64,000 bases of DNA, taken from NCBI GenBank assembly GCA_023389855.1, contig JAEWDZ010000004.1:496001-560000 (forward strand). The letters run 5' to 3'. The notes beneath the pieces are model-generated. The model saw nothing but the letters and a program-made list of their open reading frames with translations, was not told where the DNA came from and searched no databases. The position numbers were made by a program, and so were the translations under genes. The stretch comes from Bacteroidota bacterium (GTDB lineage: Bacteria > Bacteroidota > Bacteroidia > Bacteroidales > Porphyromonadaceae). This document shows, one piece after another, positions 16,114-25,528 of this stretch; positions within the stretch are counted from its first letter, which is position 1; each line of letters begins with the position of its first letter.

Positions 16114-17004
16114 ATGAACAAAAAAGAAAACAGCATAGACAAAAAAACAGTGAAAAGCAAACGCAGAATGAACAAAACGCCTCAGCAACGAGAGCGGGAA
16201 GTGATGCGTAAGCTGGTTAAGCAAAAAGGGAGCTACAGAGCAAAAAAAAGAAAAGCTGCTATACTGCAAGCACTTCATAATGTCGGTGAGTATACCCTAC
16301 TGATGAAAAAGGTTTTCACCAAACCAGACAGGTGGAGTATGTTTCTTCGTCAGCTTGTCGACGAAATAGTGAAAATCGGGATCAGTTCCATATGGATTGT
16401 CATGATTATATCTTTTTTCATTGGAGCGGTAATCACTATACAGCTGGCAATCAATATGAGCAGTCCTCTCATCCCTCCATTTACCATAGGCTATGCGACC
16501 AGAGAAATAGTGCTCCTAGAGTTCAGTTCCTCGATTATGTGCCTCATATTGGCAGGAAAAGTAGGATCAAGTATTGCTAGTGAATTGGGCACTATGCGTG
16601 TAACAGAGCAGATAGATGCGCTCGAAATGATGGGTATAAACTCGGCAAATTTTCTTATCCTACCAAAGATATCTGCTTTTTTAGTCTTCGTACCCGTACT
16701 GGCCATTATCAGCATGACCATTGCCATTATCGGAGGCTTTATAGCCACCTATGTGACGCCAGATCTTACGGCCACCGACTTTGAATATGGCATGAAACTG
16801 TTCTTTACCCCATACAATATCCTCAACTCCATCCTTAAAAACCTGGTATATGCCTTTATCATCTCTTCGGGTAGCTGCTACTTTGGCTATACTGTAAAAG
16901 GAGGTGCACTAGCTGTAGGACGTATGAGTACCAATGCCGTAGTGACCAGTAGTGTACTGATCTTACTGGCAGACCTGCTATTAACCAATCTTTTGTTGTT
17001 GTAA
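16114..17004 (+). CDS. mlaE: MlaE-family lipid ABC transporter permease
   Basis: MlaE is the inner-membrane permease of the phospholipid trafficking ABC system that maintains outer membrane asymmetry. From ATG 16114 the product is 296 residues: a basic N-terminal tail (KKTVKSKRRMNKTPQQRERE), then the MlaE domain with GIYSIW-like GISSIWIVMIISFFIGAVIT, LILAGKVGSSIASELGTMRV, TEQIDALEMMGINSANFLI, and hydrophobic helices to the C-terminus. The frame is open to 16084, which would overlap thiL; ATGs at 16114 and 16168 are both possible, and the basic tail is longer than in E. coli MlaE. The ATPase gene follows after 3 nt; no MlaD-like substrate-binding gene is adjacent. Confidence 0.92.
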   Translation: MNKKENSIDKKTVKSKRRMNKTPQQREREVMRKLVKQKGSYRAKKRKAAILQALHNVGEYTLLMKKVFTKPDRWSMFLRQLVDEIVKIGISSIWIVMIISFFIGAVITIQLAINMSSPLIPPFTIGYATREIVLLEFSSSIMCLILAGKVGSSIASELGTMRVTEQIDALEMMGINSANFLILPKISAFLVFVPVLAIISMTIAIIGGFIATYVTPDLTATDFEYGMKLFFTPYNILNSILKNLVYAFIISSGSCYFGYTVKGGALAVGRMSTNAVVTSSVLILLADLLLTNLLLL

Positions 17005-17007
17005 GAT

Positions 17008-17739
17008 ATGATCGAAGTAAAAGATATAAAAGTCGGCTTTGAAGACAAGGTCGTACTCAACAAAGTTTCAGCAACATTTGAAACGGGTAAAACCAACCTA
17101 ATTATTGGGCGCAGTGGTGCAGGAAAAACGGTACTGCTGAAAAGTCTCATCGGCATATTCACCCCCCAAGAGGGAGAGATCATCTTTGGAAAAGATATTG
17201 ATCTATGCAAGTTGTCACCCAAAGAGATAAAAAAACTTCGGCTTCACATAGGCGTTCTTTTCCAGGGATCCGCACTCCTTGATAGCATGACTGTACTCGA
17301 CAACGTACTCTTTCCGTTGGATATGTTTTCCTACAAACCTCGTATAGAGCGCGTAGAGAAAGCCTTGTATTTTATCGAGCAGGTAGGACTCGAAGAGGCT
17401 ATTTACAAATACCCCGCAGAAATCAGTGGAGGTATGATGAAAAGATGTGCCTTGGCCCGTGCCTTAGTCAATGACCCAGACTATCTTTTTTGCGATGAAC
17501 CCAATAGCGGACTGGACCCACAGACAGGCGCTCAGATTGACGAATTAATATCCAAACTCACTCATCAATTTGGCATTACCACTGTGATCAATACGCATGA
17601 TATGAATTCGCTTCGCAACATCGGAGAGCATATCGTTTATTTACACAAAGGGAAGGTCGAGTGGAGCGGATCTTATGAAGAGATTGAGCACAGTGACAAC
17701 GAATTGCTGAGCACTTTTGTTGAGAGTGCGATCGATTAA
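17008..17739 (+). CDS. mlaF: MlaF-family lipid ABC transporter ATPase
   Basis: This is the ATPase partner of the MlaE permease. The 243-residue product carries Walker A GRSGAGKT (residues 34-41), a Q-loop VLFQGSALLDSMTV, the signature ISGGMMKRCALARAL, Walker B YLFCDEPNSGLDP and the switch histidine in VINTHDMNS. All catalytic residues are present. It ends the run of tightly packed genes from sppA; the next gene starts 99 nt later. Confidence 0.95.
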   Translation: MIEVKDIKVGFEDKVVLNKVSATFETGKTNLIIGRSGAGKTVLLKSLIGIFTPQEGEIIFGKDIDLCKLSPKEIKKLRLHIGVLFQGSALLDSMTVLDNVLFPLDMFSYKPRIERVEKALYFIEQVGLEEAIYKYPAEISGGMMKRCALARALVNDPDYLFCDEPNSGLDPQTGAQIDELISKLTHQFGITTVINTHDMNSLRNIGEHIVYLHKGKVEWSGSYEEIEHSDNELLSTFVESAID

Positions 17740-17838
17740 TATAGCCTCGTTAGTGAGCCTGAGGAATCTATCACCATGACCGGCACTATCCCCTCTTTAC
17801 TCCCTCGTAGGCATAGCAGAATATAAACCGCCTCCTGT

Positions 17839-19317
17839 ATGATCGTAAAAAGGCTTATTATTTTGTTCCTTGCCACATCCCTACTAAGCGCGATAGCTTT
17901 ACCCCTGTATGCATCGCAGCTAAAAGCTCCTCTGAAAGATCACTATTCCTTCATCGCAAAGGACATTACGCATAAAAACAAGAATAAAAACACGGTAGAT
18001 AATTTCTACTCAGAGTATTGCTTGAGCCATAATCTTTGTCTCTATTCGAGAGATAACCTACAGCCAGACGATACAAAATACAACTCCACTGACTGTAACA
18101 TTTTTCACAAAGAAATCAGCTCCATAAAGCCCCCCCCTCATCTAGCCTTCAGAGAAAAAAACAAAAAAGAAGATTCGTTTCGCTACCTGCAGGATTTCCC
18201 CGAAGATAGCACACAGCGACACTCCTACTCCGCGTCCCACAGCAAGCAACTTCATGTAAAACATATACTCGCCACGACTTTGCCTCTATTATCAGCATCG
18301 TCATTAGGAGCGATTTTCATGGACCGGCACTACTTCGATAATCGAAATGCTTGTTTTCCACATCTACGCTACCACCTAGACGACTATGTGCAGTATGCAC
18401 CCTTGGGTATAGGTCTTTGCTGCTTGACCGCTAATCTTCCTGGAGCTACTCTTTCTCGACGACAAGCGATTACGGCTTATGCAGCAGCCTATACTTCTGT
18501 CGCCCTTATCATATTACCTACAAAAAAATGGATCGGTCGACTTCGACCTGACGGCAGTAGCTACAATTCCTTTCCCTCTGGACATTCGGCAGTTGCTTTC
18601 ACTGGAGCCGAAATGATCGCCCTACTTTATGGCGAAAAATACCCTATCTTACAAGCTTCTGGATTTACCATTGCTCAATTTGTGGCTTGGAGCAGAATCC
18701 TCAACAATAGACATTGGCTGAGCGACACCTTTGCTGGAGCGGCTGTAGCGGGACTATCGACAGAAATTGGCCGGTATGTCGCCTGCAGGTTCTTCGGAGA
18801 GCATACAAAAGAGAGTGTGTCGATCACTGCCCCTAAGGAGAGTTCTTGGATATGGACTTTGACAAATGAGCAAGGCATTCCTGATCAGGAAGAAGACGGC
18901 GTTCTCTCCTCGGTGCTTATCAGTCCAACATCTCGCGTGGGCTTAGGATTACTCTACCGTACATCACCGATAAAAGAGAAATGGACATTTTCGGGTGGAT
19001 CCTCTGTAAAAGCAGGTTTTTCTCACCTACTCTCGACAGAAAAAAAACATCCAGCTATAAAAAGTATGAGTTTGCTCGGCGTCGCTGAAGCCAGTTATCA
19101 ACTCCTTCCGCTATTCGAGTTGGGAGTAGCTACCGAGAATGGATTTCTATGGACGATAGACAAAGATCACAAGACTTGCGCGTTCTTTTGTTCGGGACTA
19201 CTCTTTTCAGACCTCTATATTTCGTCTCATCGGAGCTATCGTTTTTTTCTTGGTTACACACCTACAAATAGCAATAAAGGAATATCTATCGGATTTCAAC
19301 TGCGATGCTTTCTATAG
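17839..19317 (+). CDS. PAP2-family lipid phosphatase with extra C-terminal domain
   Basis: The 492-residue product starts with a signal sequence (LIILFLATSLLSAIALPLYA), has a long polar, poorly conserved stretch to about residue 135, then a PAP2 acid phosphatase domain with all three motifs: KKWIGRLRP (about residue 229), PSGH (about 247) and SRILNNRHWLSD (about 285). The last 150 or so residues alternate polar and hydrophobic residues and end in GISIGFQLRCFL, which resembles outer membrane beta-barrel strands. It may remove phosphate from lipid A or from isoprenoid/phospholipid pyrophosphates; lpxK lies upstream. The exact substrate cannot be told from sequence. Confidence 0.85.
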   Translation: MIVKRLIILFLATSLLSAIALPLYASQLKAPLKDHYSFIAKDITHKNKNKNTVDNFYSEYCLSHNLCLYSRDNLQPDDTKYNSTDCNIFHKEISSIKPPPHLAFREKNKKEDSFRYLQDFPEDSTQRHSYSASHSKQLHVKHILATTLPLLSASSLGAIFMDRHYFDNRNACFPHLRYHLDDYVQYAPLGIGLCCLTANLPGATLSRRQAITAYAAAYTSVALIILPTKKWIGRLRPDGSSYNSFPSGHSAVAFTGAEMIALLYGEKYPILQASGFTIAQFVAWSRILNNRHWLSDTFAGAAVAGLSTEIGRYVACRFFGEHTKESVSITAPKESSWIWTLTNEQGIPDQEEDGVLSSVLISPTSRVGLGLLYRTSPIKEKWTFSGGSSVKAGFSHLLSTEKKHPAIKSMSLLGVAEASYQLLPLFELGVATENGFLWTIDKDHKTCAFFCSGLLFSDLYISSHRSYRFFLGYTPTNSNKGISIGFQLRCFL

Positions 19318-19389
19318 AAACATCGTATCGAGGTTGCCTCATCTTTTCCATTCAATCCTGCTTGCCCTATATATTATATCCTTTTTTTG

Positions 19390-19397
19390 TAACTTTG
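19390..19397 (+). promoter_or_regulatory. Promoter -7 box upstream of trmD
   Basis: TAACTTTG fits TAnnTTTG and lies 32 nt before the trmD ATG. The nearest upstream TTG (19362-19364) is 25 nt away, longer than usual. Confidence 0.45.
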
Positions 19398-19429
19398 CGA
19401 GAAGAACCTAATACCGTAATGCCCAGCCT

Positions 19430-20110
19430 ATGCGCATAGATGTCATCACTATTTTCCCCGAACTTATCGAACAGGTACTCTCTAGTTCGATCCTTGGGCG
19501 AGCCCAAAAAAGTGGATACCTGCAGCTCGGTGTACATAATCTGCGAGACTACTCGCACGATAAATGGGGACGCGTCGATGACTACCCCTATGGAGGCGAG
19601 GCTGGCATGGTCATGAGGATAGAGCCCTTTGCAGCAGCCATTGAAGACTTGCAAAGCCACCATCACTACGATGAAATAATCTTCACCTCTCCTGATGGAA
19701 AAACCTTTGACCAACCCACTGCCAATAGCCTCAGTATGAAAGAGAATTTGCTCTTTCTCTGCGGTCATTACAAAGGGATCGACCAACGCATCCGCGACCA
19801 CTTCGTGACCATGGAGATTTCTATCGGAGACTATGTGCTTACGGGGGGAGAACTCGCTGTAGCAGTCATTGCCGATGCCGCTGTTCGCTTGATACCCGGT
19901 GTGTTAGGTGATGCCGAGAGTGCTCTCAGCGACTCTTTTCAAGATGGTCTTTTAGCACCTCCTGTCTATACGCGCCCAGCAAATTTCCATGGCTGGGAAG
20001 TTCCATCTGTATTGCTTTCAGGGCATGCCGCCAACATCAAAAAGTGGCAAGAAGAGCAAGCTTTGGAACGCACACGAATACTCCGACCCGACTTACTAAA
20101 AAAAGAATAA
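19430..20110 (+). CDS. trmD: tRNA (guanine37-N1)-methyltransferase
   Basis: TrmD methylates G37 of tRNAs that read CUN, CCN and CGG codons. The 226-residue product has the SPOUT knot features: MRIDVITIFPELIEQVL at the start, DDYPYGGEAGMVMRIEPF, LFLCGHYKGIDQRI, SIGDYVLTGGELAV and the GLLAPPVYTRP block. The length is normal. It is followed by pyrE after 6 nt. Unlike in Proteobacteria, it is not next to rplS or rimM. Confidence 0.97.
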   Translation: MRIDVITIFPELIEQVLSSSILGRAQKSGYLQLGVHNLRDYSHDKWGRVDDYPYGGEAGMVMRIEPFAAAIEDLQSHHHYDEIIFTSPDGKTFDQPTANSLSMKENLLFLCGHYKGIDQRIRDHFVTMEISIGDYVLTGGELAVAVIADAAVRLIPGVLGDAESALSDSFQDGLLAPPVYTRPANFHGWEVPSVLLSGHAANIKKWQEEQALERTRILRPDLLKKE

Positions 20111-20116
20111 TCTCTC

Positions 20117-20761
20117 ATGCATATGACCGAAGAATCAGTAGCTCGCCAAGTGGCAGAAATACTTCTCAACAAAAATGCCGTTAAGCTAAACGCCCAACAG
20201 CCTTTCACTTGGGCCTCTGGATGGAAAAGCCCCATCTATTGCGACAACCGCACATTGCTATCCTACCCAGAAGCACGCACCTATATCAAACAGGTGATGG
20301 CCAACATGGTTCGCCATCTATACCCCGATGCAGAAATGATCGCCGGAGTTGCTACAGGGGCGATATCTTGGGGTGTGCTTGTAGCCGATGAACTACAACT
20401 TCCCTTTGTATACGTGCGTCCTAAACCCAAAGACCACGGCCTGGAAAACTTAGTAGAGGGTTTTCTTCCAGAAGGTGCGAAGACTGTAGTCATCGAAGAT
20501 CTTATATCTACGGGGGGAAGTAGCGTAAAAGCAGTACAGGCTTTACGCGACAGAGCGGCTCAAGTGAAGGGGCTCATCGCCGTGTATACGCACGGGTTTG
20601 AGGTCGCTGAGACTCTTTTTAAGGAGGCGAACTGTCCCATGACTACGCTCTCGCGTTACGAATATGTCATCGAAGAAGCAATACGAAAAGGGTATATCGA
20701 GGCTCAAGAGCACGATATACTAAAAGAATGGCGTCTAGACCCCGCCAATTGGAAACGTTAA
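20117..20761 (+). CDS. pyrE: Orotate phosphoribosyltransferase
   Basis: PyrE joins orotate to PRPP in pyrimidine synthesis. The 214-residue product has FTWASGWKSPIYCDNR at the N-terminal orotate site, GVATGAISWGVLVAD, YVRPKPKDHG with the catalytic loop Lys residues, and the PRPP motif VVIEDLISTGGSS. Translation may start at the second Met (20123) since both are near the trmD stop. An SRPBCC protein gene follows after 24 nt. Confidence 0.96.
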   Translation: MHMTEESVARQVAEILLNKNAVKLNAQQPFTWASGWKSPIYCDNRTLLSYPEARTYIKQVMANMVRHLYPDAEMIAGVATGAISWGVLVADELQLPFVYVRPKPKDHGLENLVEGFLPEGAKTVVIEDLISTGGSSVKAVQALRDRAAQVKGLIAVYTHGFEVAETLFKEANCPMTTLSRYEYVIEEAIRKGYIEAQEHDILKEWRLDPANWKR

Positions 20762-20785
20762 ATATTTTGTCATATTTCCGCTACA

Positions 20786-21211
20786 ATGAAACAAGTATCT
20801 GGCCCTCACAAAATAGCCATATCTCAAAGTAAAATATATACTTTGCTTAGTGATTTTCGTAATATAGAGCCACATCTCGATAAAATCAGAGAAAAAGGCG
20901 TACAACTAACCGTCATCGACAACGACCGATGTGAAATTGCCGTACCCATGGCTGGAAATATCACGCTATATTTCAAAGAACGCACCCCCGAAAGTAAGTT
21001 AGTACTAGCCTCGGCTGAGTCTCCCCTACCACTTTCTTTCTCTCTGACGATATTGATCGAAGCAATAAGCGATAAGGAGAGCAACCTTACGGTAGATATC
21101 CAAGCCGATCTGCCCGCCATTATGGAAATGATGGCTAAACCGCTATTCAAGAAAGCCACTGGTCATATTGGCGAAATCTTTACAAAGCTACCTTACGATA
21201 AACTTCAATAA
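20786..21211 (+). CDS. SRPBCC-fold protein of unknown function
   Basis: The 141-residue product has the shape of a small START/polyketide-cyclase-like (SRPBCC) protein: an N-terminal strand and helix (AISQSKIYTLLSDFRNIEPH), alternating strands, and a long C-terminal helix (PAIMEMMAKPLFKKATGHIG) that would close the hydrophobic cavity. No catalytic residues can be named. It lies in line with pyrE and before the Rieske-like lipoprotein. Orthologues next to pyrE are common in Bacteroidota as far as I recall. Confidence 0.7.
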   Translation: MKQVSGPHKIAISQSKIYTLLSDFRNIEPHLDKIREKGVQLTVIDNDRCEIAVPMAGNITLYFKERTPESKLVLASAESPLPLSFSLTILIEAISDKESNLTVDIQADLPAIMEMMAKPLFKKATGHIGEIFTKLPYDKLQ

Positions 21212-21285
21212 GCGAATAAGCTGGCAATCACCTCTGCTTGTCGATATGTAAAAGGCTGATCGCTCTCTAGGAGAACAGTTTTCGG

Positions 21286-21762
21286 ATGAAAATAAGACGA
21301 TCTCGAATCCTACATACAATTTTTTCGATACTCCTAGTAATAGGAGCCTCTGGGTGTCAGCGAGAAGTACGCTCTTCGATCCCGCATTTTCCTGTGTATT
21401 ACGAAATAGACCTGCATAGCTCCATGGCGAAACCGTTGCTATCTCCTACAGGCTACATCATGATCACGCAACCCGATAAAGTATACACCAGCATAGGCTA
21501 CGGAGGACTACTGGTTATTCATAGCCCCGAAGGAAGCACCCCCAATGCAGGCTTCTATGCTTACGACCTCGCTTGCCCCAAAGAAGCAAAACGCGATGTA
21601 CGACTAATCGTCAACGATCGCCTCAATGCAGAATGCCCCGTATGCCACTCTCAATTTAATATCATTTACGGTAGTGGTAGCCCCGTAGAGGGGCCTGCGG
21701 ATACGCCTCTTCTTCGTTACCATATACTTACTTCGGACCACAGAATCATTATTAGAAACTGA
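21286..21762 (+). CDS. Rieske-like lipoprotein with altered cluster ligands
   Basis: The 158-residue product has a lipoprotein signal (SILLVIGASGC, Cys24 lipidated) and a C-terminal half that recalls the Rieske iron-sulfur fold: YDLACP (Cys97), AECPVCHSQF (Cys117, Cys120), then GSGSPVEGPADTPLLRY, which is like the GxGxPxxGPA..L.xY ending of Rieske domains. The classic CxH and CxxH pairs are not present: there is no His two residues after Cys97, and His121 directly follows Cys120. It may bind a different metal site or none. The porin gene starts 3 nt downstream, so the two are probably co-expressed. Confidence 0.65.
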   Translation: MKIRRSRILHTIFSILLVIGASGCQREVRSSIPHFPVYYEIDLHSSMAKPLLSPTGYIMITQPDKVYTSIGYGGLLVIHSPEGSTPNAGFYAYDLACPKEAKRDVRLIVNDRLNAECPVCHSQFNIIYGSGSPVEGPADTPLLRYHILTSDHRIIIRN

Positions 21763-21765
21763 TCC

Positions 21766-23844
21766 ATGGTTTTCCACTCGAATAAGTTCTTCGTCATAAT
21801 AAATAAGATCGCCGCCTCGCCGCTCCTTTTTTTCCTGTTCTTGCTTAGCTGGCATACAAACTTGCATGCTCAATCTGACGATATTCCAGTAGCTGACCAA
21901 GATACGGTATTGGCTCATCTCGACTTGGAACTGGTCCATCGTGGAAATACGATGAAAGCCTATCGGCTCTCCAAATACCTTCGACAGCCCCACCTATCGC
22001 CTCCCGACACTACGGCTAGCAATTATTACCGCACTTCCTATGCCGAGGGGGCTGGAGTAGCCATCGGACATAATGCCAACGGCGTAGGTTTCCGACACCA
22101 AAAAATATTCTTCGATCGTCCGCTCGAGTGGGACCCTTTCTTCTTTTCCAACGCTTACAAGCATCTACTCTACGCACCTAATAAGATCTTTTATTACAAT
22201 ACTCAATCGCCCTATTCCAAACTGACATACCGACGATTCGGAACGGCGACACAGCGAGAGGAAGAAGGCGATATGACTATTGCTATCAACTACAATAAGC
22301 ACATCAATTTCGGTATTGACTTCGATTACCTACTTTCCCGAGGTCACTACCTTGCCTCCAAGGCTAAAATGGTCAATTACCGTCTCTTCGGCAGCTACTG
22401 TTCCGATCGTTATCAACTCTTTGTTTCAGGGGGAAACAACTATCTTCGTATCAGTGAAAATGGCGGGATTGTCAATGACGAATACATTACCAATCCAGGC
22501 AAATTCTCCGGAGGCAGACAACGAATAAAGTCTATCGAACTACCAGTGCGCTACCCATCGGGCGTAGGAAATAGTCTTTGGAATGGCCATGTCAACCTAT
22601 CGCATAGCTACCACCTAGGGAGTAAAAAAAGATTTTGGCTTGGCGATAGGCTACCTAATGGCGAGCGAACTGCTGTCGACACCACACTCTTTGTACCCAT
22701 AGCGACCATCGGTCATGCCATGGAATGGCGCAGTAGTCGTCGTATTTTCGTTGGGAACAACGAGTCTCTAGGACAAGAATACAATCAACGCTACGAATAT
22801 TTTCATCCCGGTCGCTATGGCTCCAACGACACGATAGCTTATAGCCCCTTTGACTCGACCTCCTTTTCCCAGCTAAGCAATACCGTATCCCTATCCTTGC
22901 GAGAGGGTTTCCGACCATGGGTTAAATTTGGTCTTAGCGCATATGCTCGCATGGAAAATCGCTTCTATTATATTCCTGATGAGAGCAAAGAGGCGGCTCG
23001 GCACAAGGATTTTACGACCTATGTGGGAGGCAAGATTTCGCGCCAAAGTGGTAGAGGACTCAATTTTGATGTCAATACAGAGGTTGCCGTTTTGGGACAC
23101 GACATTGGCAATATCCGTGTGGACGGTGATATATCAACCTATTTTACACTCTTCAAATTTCCGCTCCACTTCACTGCTGATGCTAAATTTTATAATGTCA
23201 AGCCTCCTCTTCTGATGCAGAAAATGCACAGTAGTTTTTTGCGCTGGGATCAAGAGATGCCCTTTGTACAAACAATGATAGTCGGGGGTAGTGCATCGCT
23301 TCCTCGTTTTGGCACAACCTTGTCGGCACACTATGCGACTCTGGGCAACTATATTTATTTCGGCAATGATCGCCTTCCGGCAGTATGCCCATCACCTATT
23401 CATGTAGTTGAAGCTCGCGTCCAACATCTCTATCATTGGCGTATCTTGAATTGCGAAATCGAGGGGGTATACCAGTTAAGCAGCAACAAAGAAGCTCTTC
23501 CTCTCCCCATGTTTGCGGGGCGTATGCATATCTTTTTACAGTTTCCTATAGCCAAGGTGATGTTTACCCAAGCGGGCATTGAGTGCTATTATCACACGAG
23601 CTATAAGGCACCGACCTATGATATTGCCTCCATGCAATTTTATAATCAGAACGAGAGTACGATAGGCAACTACCCCATCCTCAACGCATACGCCAACTTT
23701 AAGTTGCGCCGCGTACGCTTTTATGTAGTATACTATAATTGGGGCGATTTTTTTCTGCGAGGCAACGGACGCTTTTCGCTTCCTCACTATCCTACGACTC
23801 CTCCTAATGTACGTTTAGGGATCTCTTTCGATTTTAACAATTGA
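21766..23844 (+). CDS. Bacteroidota putative porin (outer membrane beta-barrel)
   Basis: The 692-residue product has a signal peptide (ASPLLFFLFLLSWHTNLHAQ) and the features of the Bacteroidota putative porin family: an early block with NTQSPYSKLTYRRFGTATQR, followed by many amphipathic strands rich in Tyr, Phe, Arg and Gly, and a final strand ending RLGISFDFNN. The first Met at 21766 lies 3 nt after the lipoprotein gene; the extra residues before the hydrophobic core make a rather long n-region. Substrate is unknown. The next gene (membrane protein) begins 21 nt later. Confidence 0.85.
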   Translation: MVFHSNKFFVIINKIAASPLLFFLFLLSWHTNLHAQSDDIPVADQDTVLAHLDLELVHRGNTMKAYRLSKYLRQPHLSPPDTTASNYYRTSYAEGAGVAIGHNANGVGFRHQKIFFDRPLEWDPFFFSNAYKHLLYAPNKIFYYNTQSPYSKLTYRRFGTATQREEEGDMTIAINYNKHINFGIDFDYLLSRGHYLASKAKMVNYRLFGSYCSDRYQLFVSGGNNYLRISENGGIVNDEYITNPGKFSGGRQRIKSIELPVRYPSGVGNSLWNGHVNLSHSYHLGSKKRFWLGDRLPNGERTAVDTTLFVPIATIGHAMEWRSSRRIFVGNNESLGQEYNQRYEYFHPGRYGSNDTIAYSPFDSTSFSQLSNTVSLSLREGFRPWVKFGLSAYARMENRFYYIPDESKEAARHKDFTTYVGGKISRQSGRGLNFDVNTEVAVLGHDIGNIRVDGDISTYFTLFKFPLHFTADAKFYNVKPPLLMQKMHSSFLRWDQEMPFVQTMIVGGSASLPRFGTTLSAHYATLGNYIYFGNDRLPAVCPSPIHVVEARVQHLYHWRILNCEIEGVYQLSSNKEALPLPMFAGRMHIFLQFPIAKVMFTQAGIECYYHTSYKAPTYDIASMQFYNQNESTIGNYPILNAYANFKLRRVRFYVVYYNWGDFFLRGNGRFSLPHYPTTPPNVRLGISFDFNN

Positions 23845-23865
23845 GATCCTCTTTGGAATTAAGCG

Positions 23866-24888
23866 ATGAGAATGGCGAAACAAGAAACCGACAAAGAATG
23901 TCTTAGCATCTTACCCTCCTTTCGCTTACTGACCCTTTTTCTATTTACGCTATATATCATAGGCCCTACAGAGGGAGTCGCTCTTCCGAGTTGGTATCGT
24001 TTTTATGTAGAAAAATTGAGTATCGCACTCCCCTTACTGTTTATATTGATAGGCTACTCCTTCGGAAGAGATTGGGATATGCCGAACTCTTCGCTGCACT
24101 ACCTGCGAAAAAATCTGATACTAGCCTGTAAGGTGGCTTTATCCTACATTCTCCTTTCTTTCGTCAGTTGGCTTCTTCCTCAGTTAACTTTTTTATCGTC
24201 TTATTTTTCATCTGAAAGTTCTTTCTGGCATCAATTAATCTACCCCCAGCGTCAGTTTTTTTCTTTTCAGTCTTTTGTTCCAACGCTTGTCGTACTCATT
24301 TTATTATCTATACCTTTATCGAAACAGACTTTACCCTACTTTACCCGTATCGTAGCTCTTGGTATCGCCTGCCTTGCCTCGCTGATCGCTAACGCCCTAC
24401 TTCACGAAGGCAGCAACAGCATATGCCTTCTCGGATTTGATAAGGGTATTAGCTATTTTTTTTACTTTTTCTGGGGAGCTATTCTGTACCATACACGTAA
24501 TCTTCTCATAGAAAAAAAGAACAGAATTTTACTCCTACTCCTTTTCCATGCCGTACTGTTCACTCGTATTTTTGCCCCTCTCTCCACAGATGTGCTACGC
24601 TTTTTGAATCCTCTGTACAACGCATTATTGGCAGCGGTTTACACACTGCTTGCCAGTCGCATGCGCCCCCTGACAAAAAAGCTGTTTCTTCAGTCGCTTT
24701 CGACCTATACGATAGAGGCCGGTACACTGGTCATCGTTCTAGCATACCTATTGAGGTGCTTATTTTTCTCTACACCTACAAACCCATGGCTTCTTGGGAC
24801 GATAATCCTTTTTCTTTTTTTCTTTCTACTACTCTTCGTCAGTATTTTAATATATTTTTTCGAATGCATCTTCAGGAAAAAGTCTTGA
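23866..24888 (+). CDS. Multi-spanning membrane protein, unknown function
   Basis: The 340-residue product has about nine to ten hydrophobic helices and a short basic C-terminus (FECIFRKKS). The order of helices and the start (FRLLTLFLFTLYIIGP) recall acyltransferase-3 family proteins, but the conserved His of that family near the end of helix 1 is missing and no motif confirms the link. It closes the run of plus-strand genes from trmD; a hairpin with T-tract follows at 25102-25130. Start may be at the third residue Met (23872). Confidence 0.6.
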   Translation: MRMAKQETDKECLSILPSFRLLTLFLFTLYIIGPTEGVALPSWYRFYVEKLSIALPLLFILIGYSFGRDWDMPNSSLHYLRKNLILACKVALSYILLSFVSWLLPQLTFLSSYFSSESSFWHQLIYPQRQFFSFQSFVPTLVVLILLSIPLSKQTLPYFTRIVALGIACLASLIANALLHEGSNSICLLGFDKGISYFFYFFWGAILYHTRNLLIEKKNRILLLLLFHAVLFTRIFAPLSTDVLRFLNPLYNALLAAVYTLLASRMRPLTKKLFLQSLSTYTIEAGTLVIVLAYLLRCLFFSTPTNPWLLGTIILFLFFFLLLFVSILIYFFECIFRKKS

Positions 24889-25528
24889 TATCAAGAAGGC
24901 AATTATGCGGTGTCATCATTAAAAAGAAGTCGGCTAGGCACGGCTAAGATGAAGTATACAAAAAATAAACTGCAATGGAGAGAGTCCCCTTTCGCTATGC
25001 AAAAGGATGATGCTATACCGACAGAAAAGAATGCTACCAATTGTTAAGATTTTTTTCCGCGATACTACGTTTTGAAGCAATAGTATTAAAAGAAAAGTAT
25101 CAAGGGAAAACTCCCTTTCCTTTTTTTTTGTTTTTTAGCAAGATATAAGAAGATATGAAAATCTCCTTTTTCTTGCTCTATCTACGGACACACCTGAACT
25201 TGACCCACTCAAATTGCGTTGTTTTGCCAACGCATCATGAAAAATCTATCAAAAAAAGAGATTAATTCAAATTTTATTATTACATTTGCTGTACACAAGA
25301 AGAAAAGTATACACACTCCCCATCCGGACGGTGGCTGCGGCTCCTCCTCATTGGAGATACTATATATAGCTACATAAGGGATACACATTATCGGCGAAAA
25401 TCCCCCCGGGGGATATATCCAACGTAGCCAAGGGTGAATAACTCTTACACCATAAGTGGCTCTATATGAAAGCATGAGCGCTACAAATAGAATGAAGTGA
25501 TACTGGAATTAATAAACTTACATATCCT
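24889..25528. other. Gene-free gap before the C10 peptidase gene
   Basis: About 640 bases hold the terminator at 25102-25130 and a GC-only near-palindrome (TCCCCCCGGGGGA at 25401-25413), but no frame with family features. An 88-codon minus-strand frame at 25209-25475 is open but lacks support. No TAnnTTTG box with a good TTG was found before the peptidase gene. Confidence 0.6.
25102..25130 (+). terminator. Terminator downstream of the trmD-pyrE-porin region
   Basis: AAGGGA (25102-25107) pairs with TCCCTT (25112-25117) over a 4-nt loop and is followed by TCC and nine T residues. It lies about 210 nt after the membrane protein gene. Confidence 0.7.

Noticed and set aside
25209..25475. Minus-strand frame of 88 codons in the gap before the C10 gene
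   Set aside because: The peptide has no family features, no promoter or start context, and lies over a GC-rich palindrome; probably chance.
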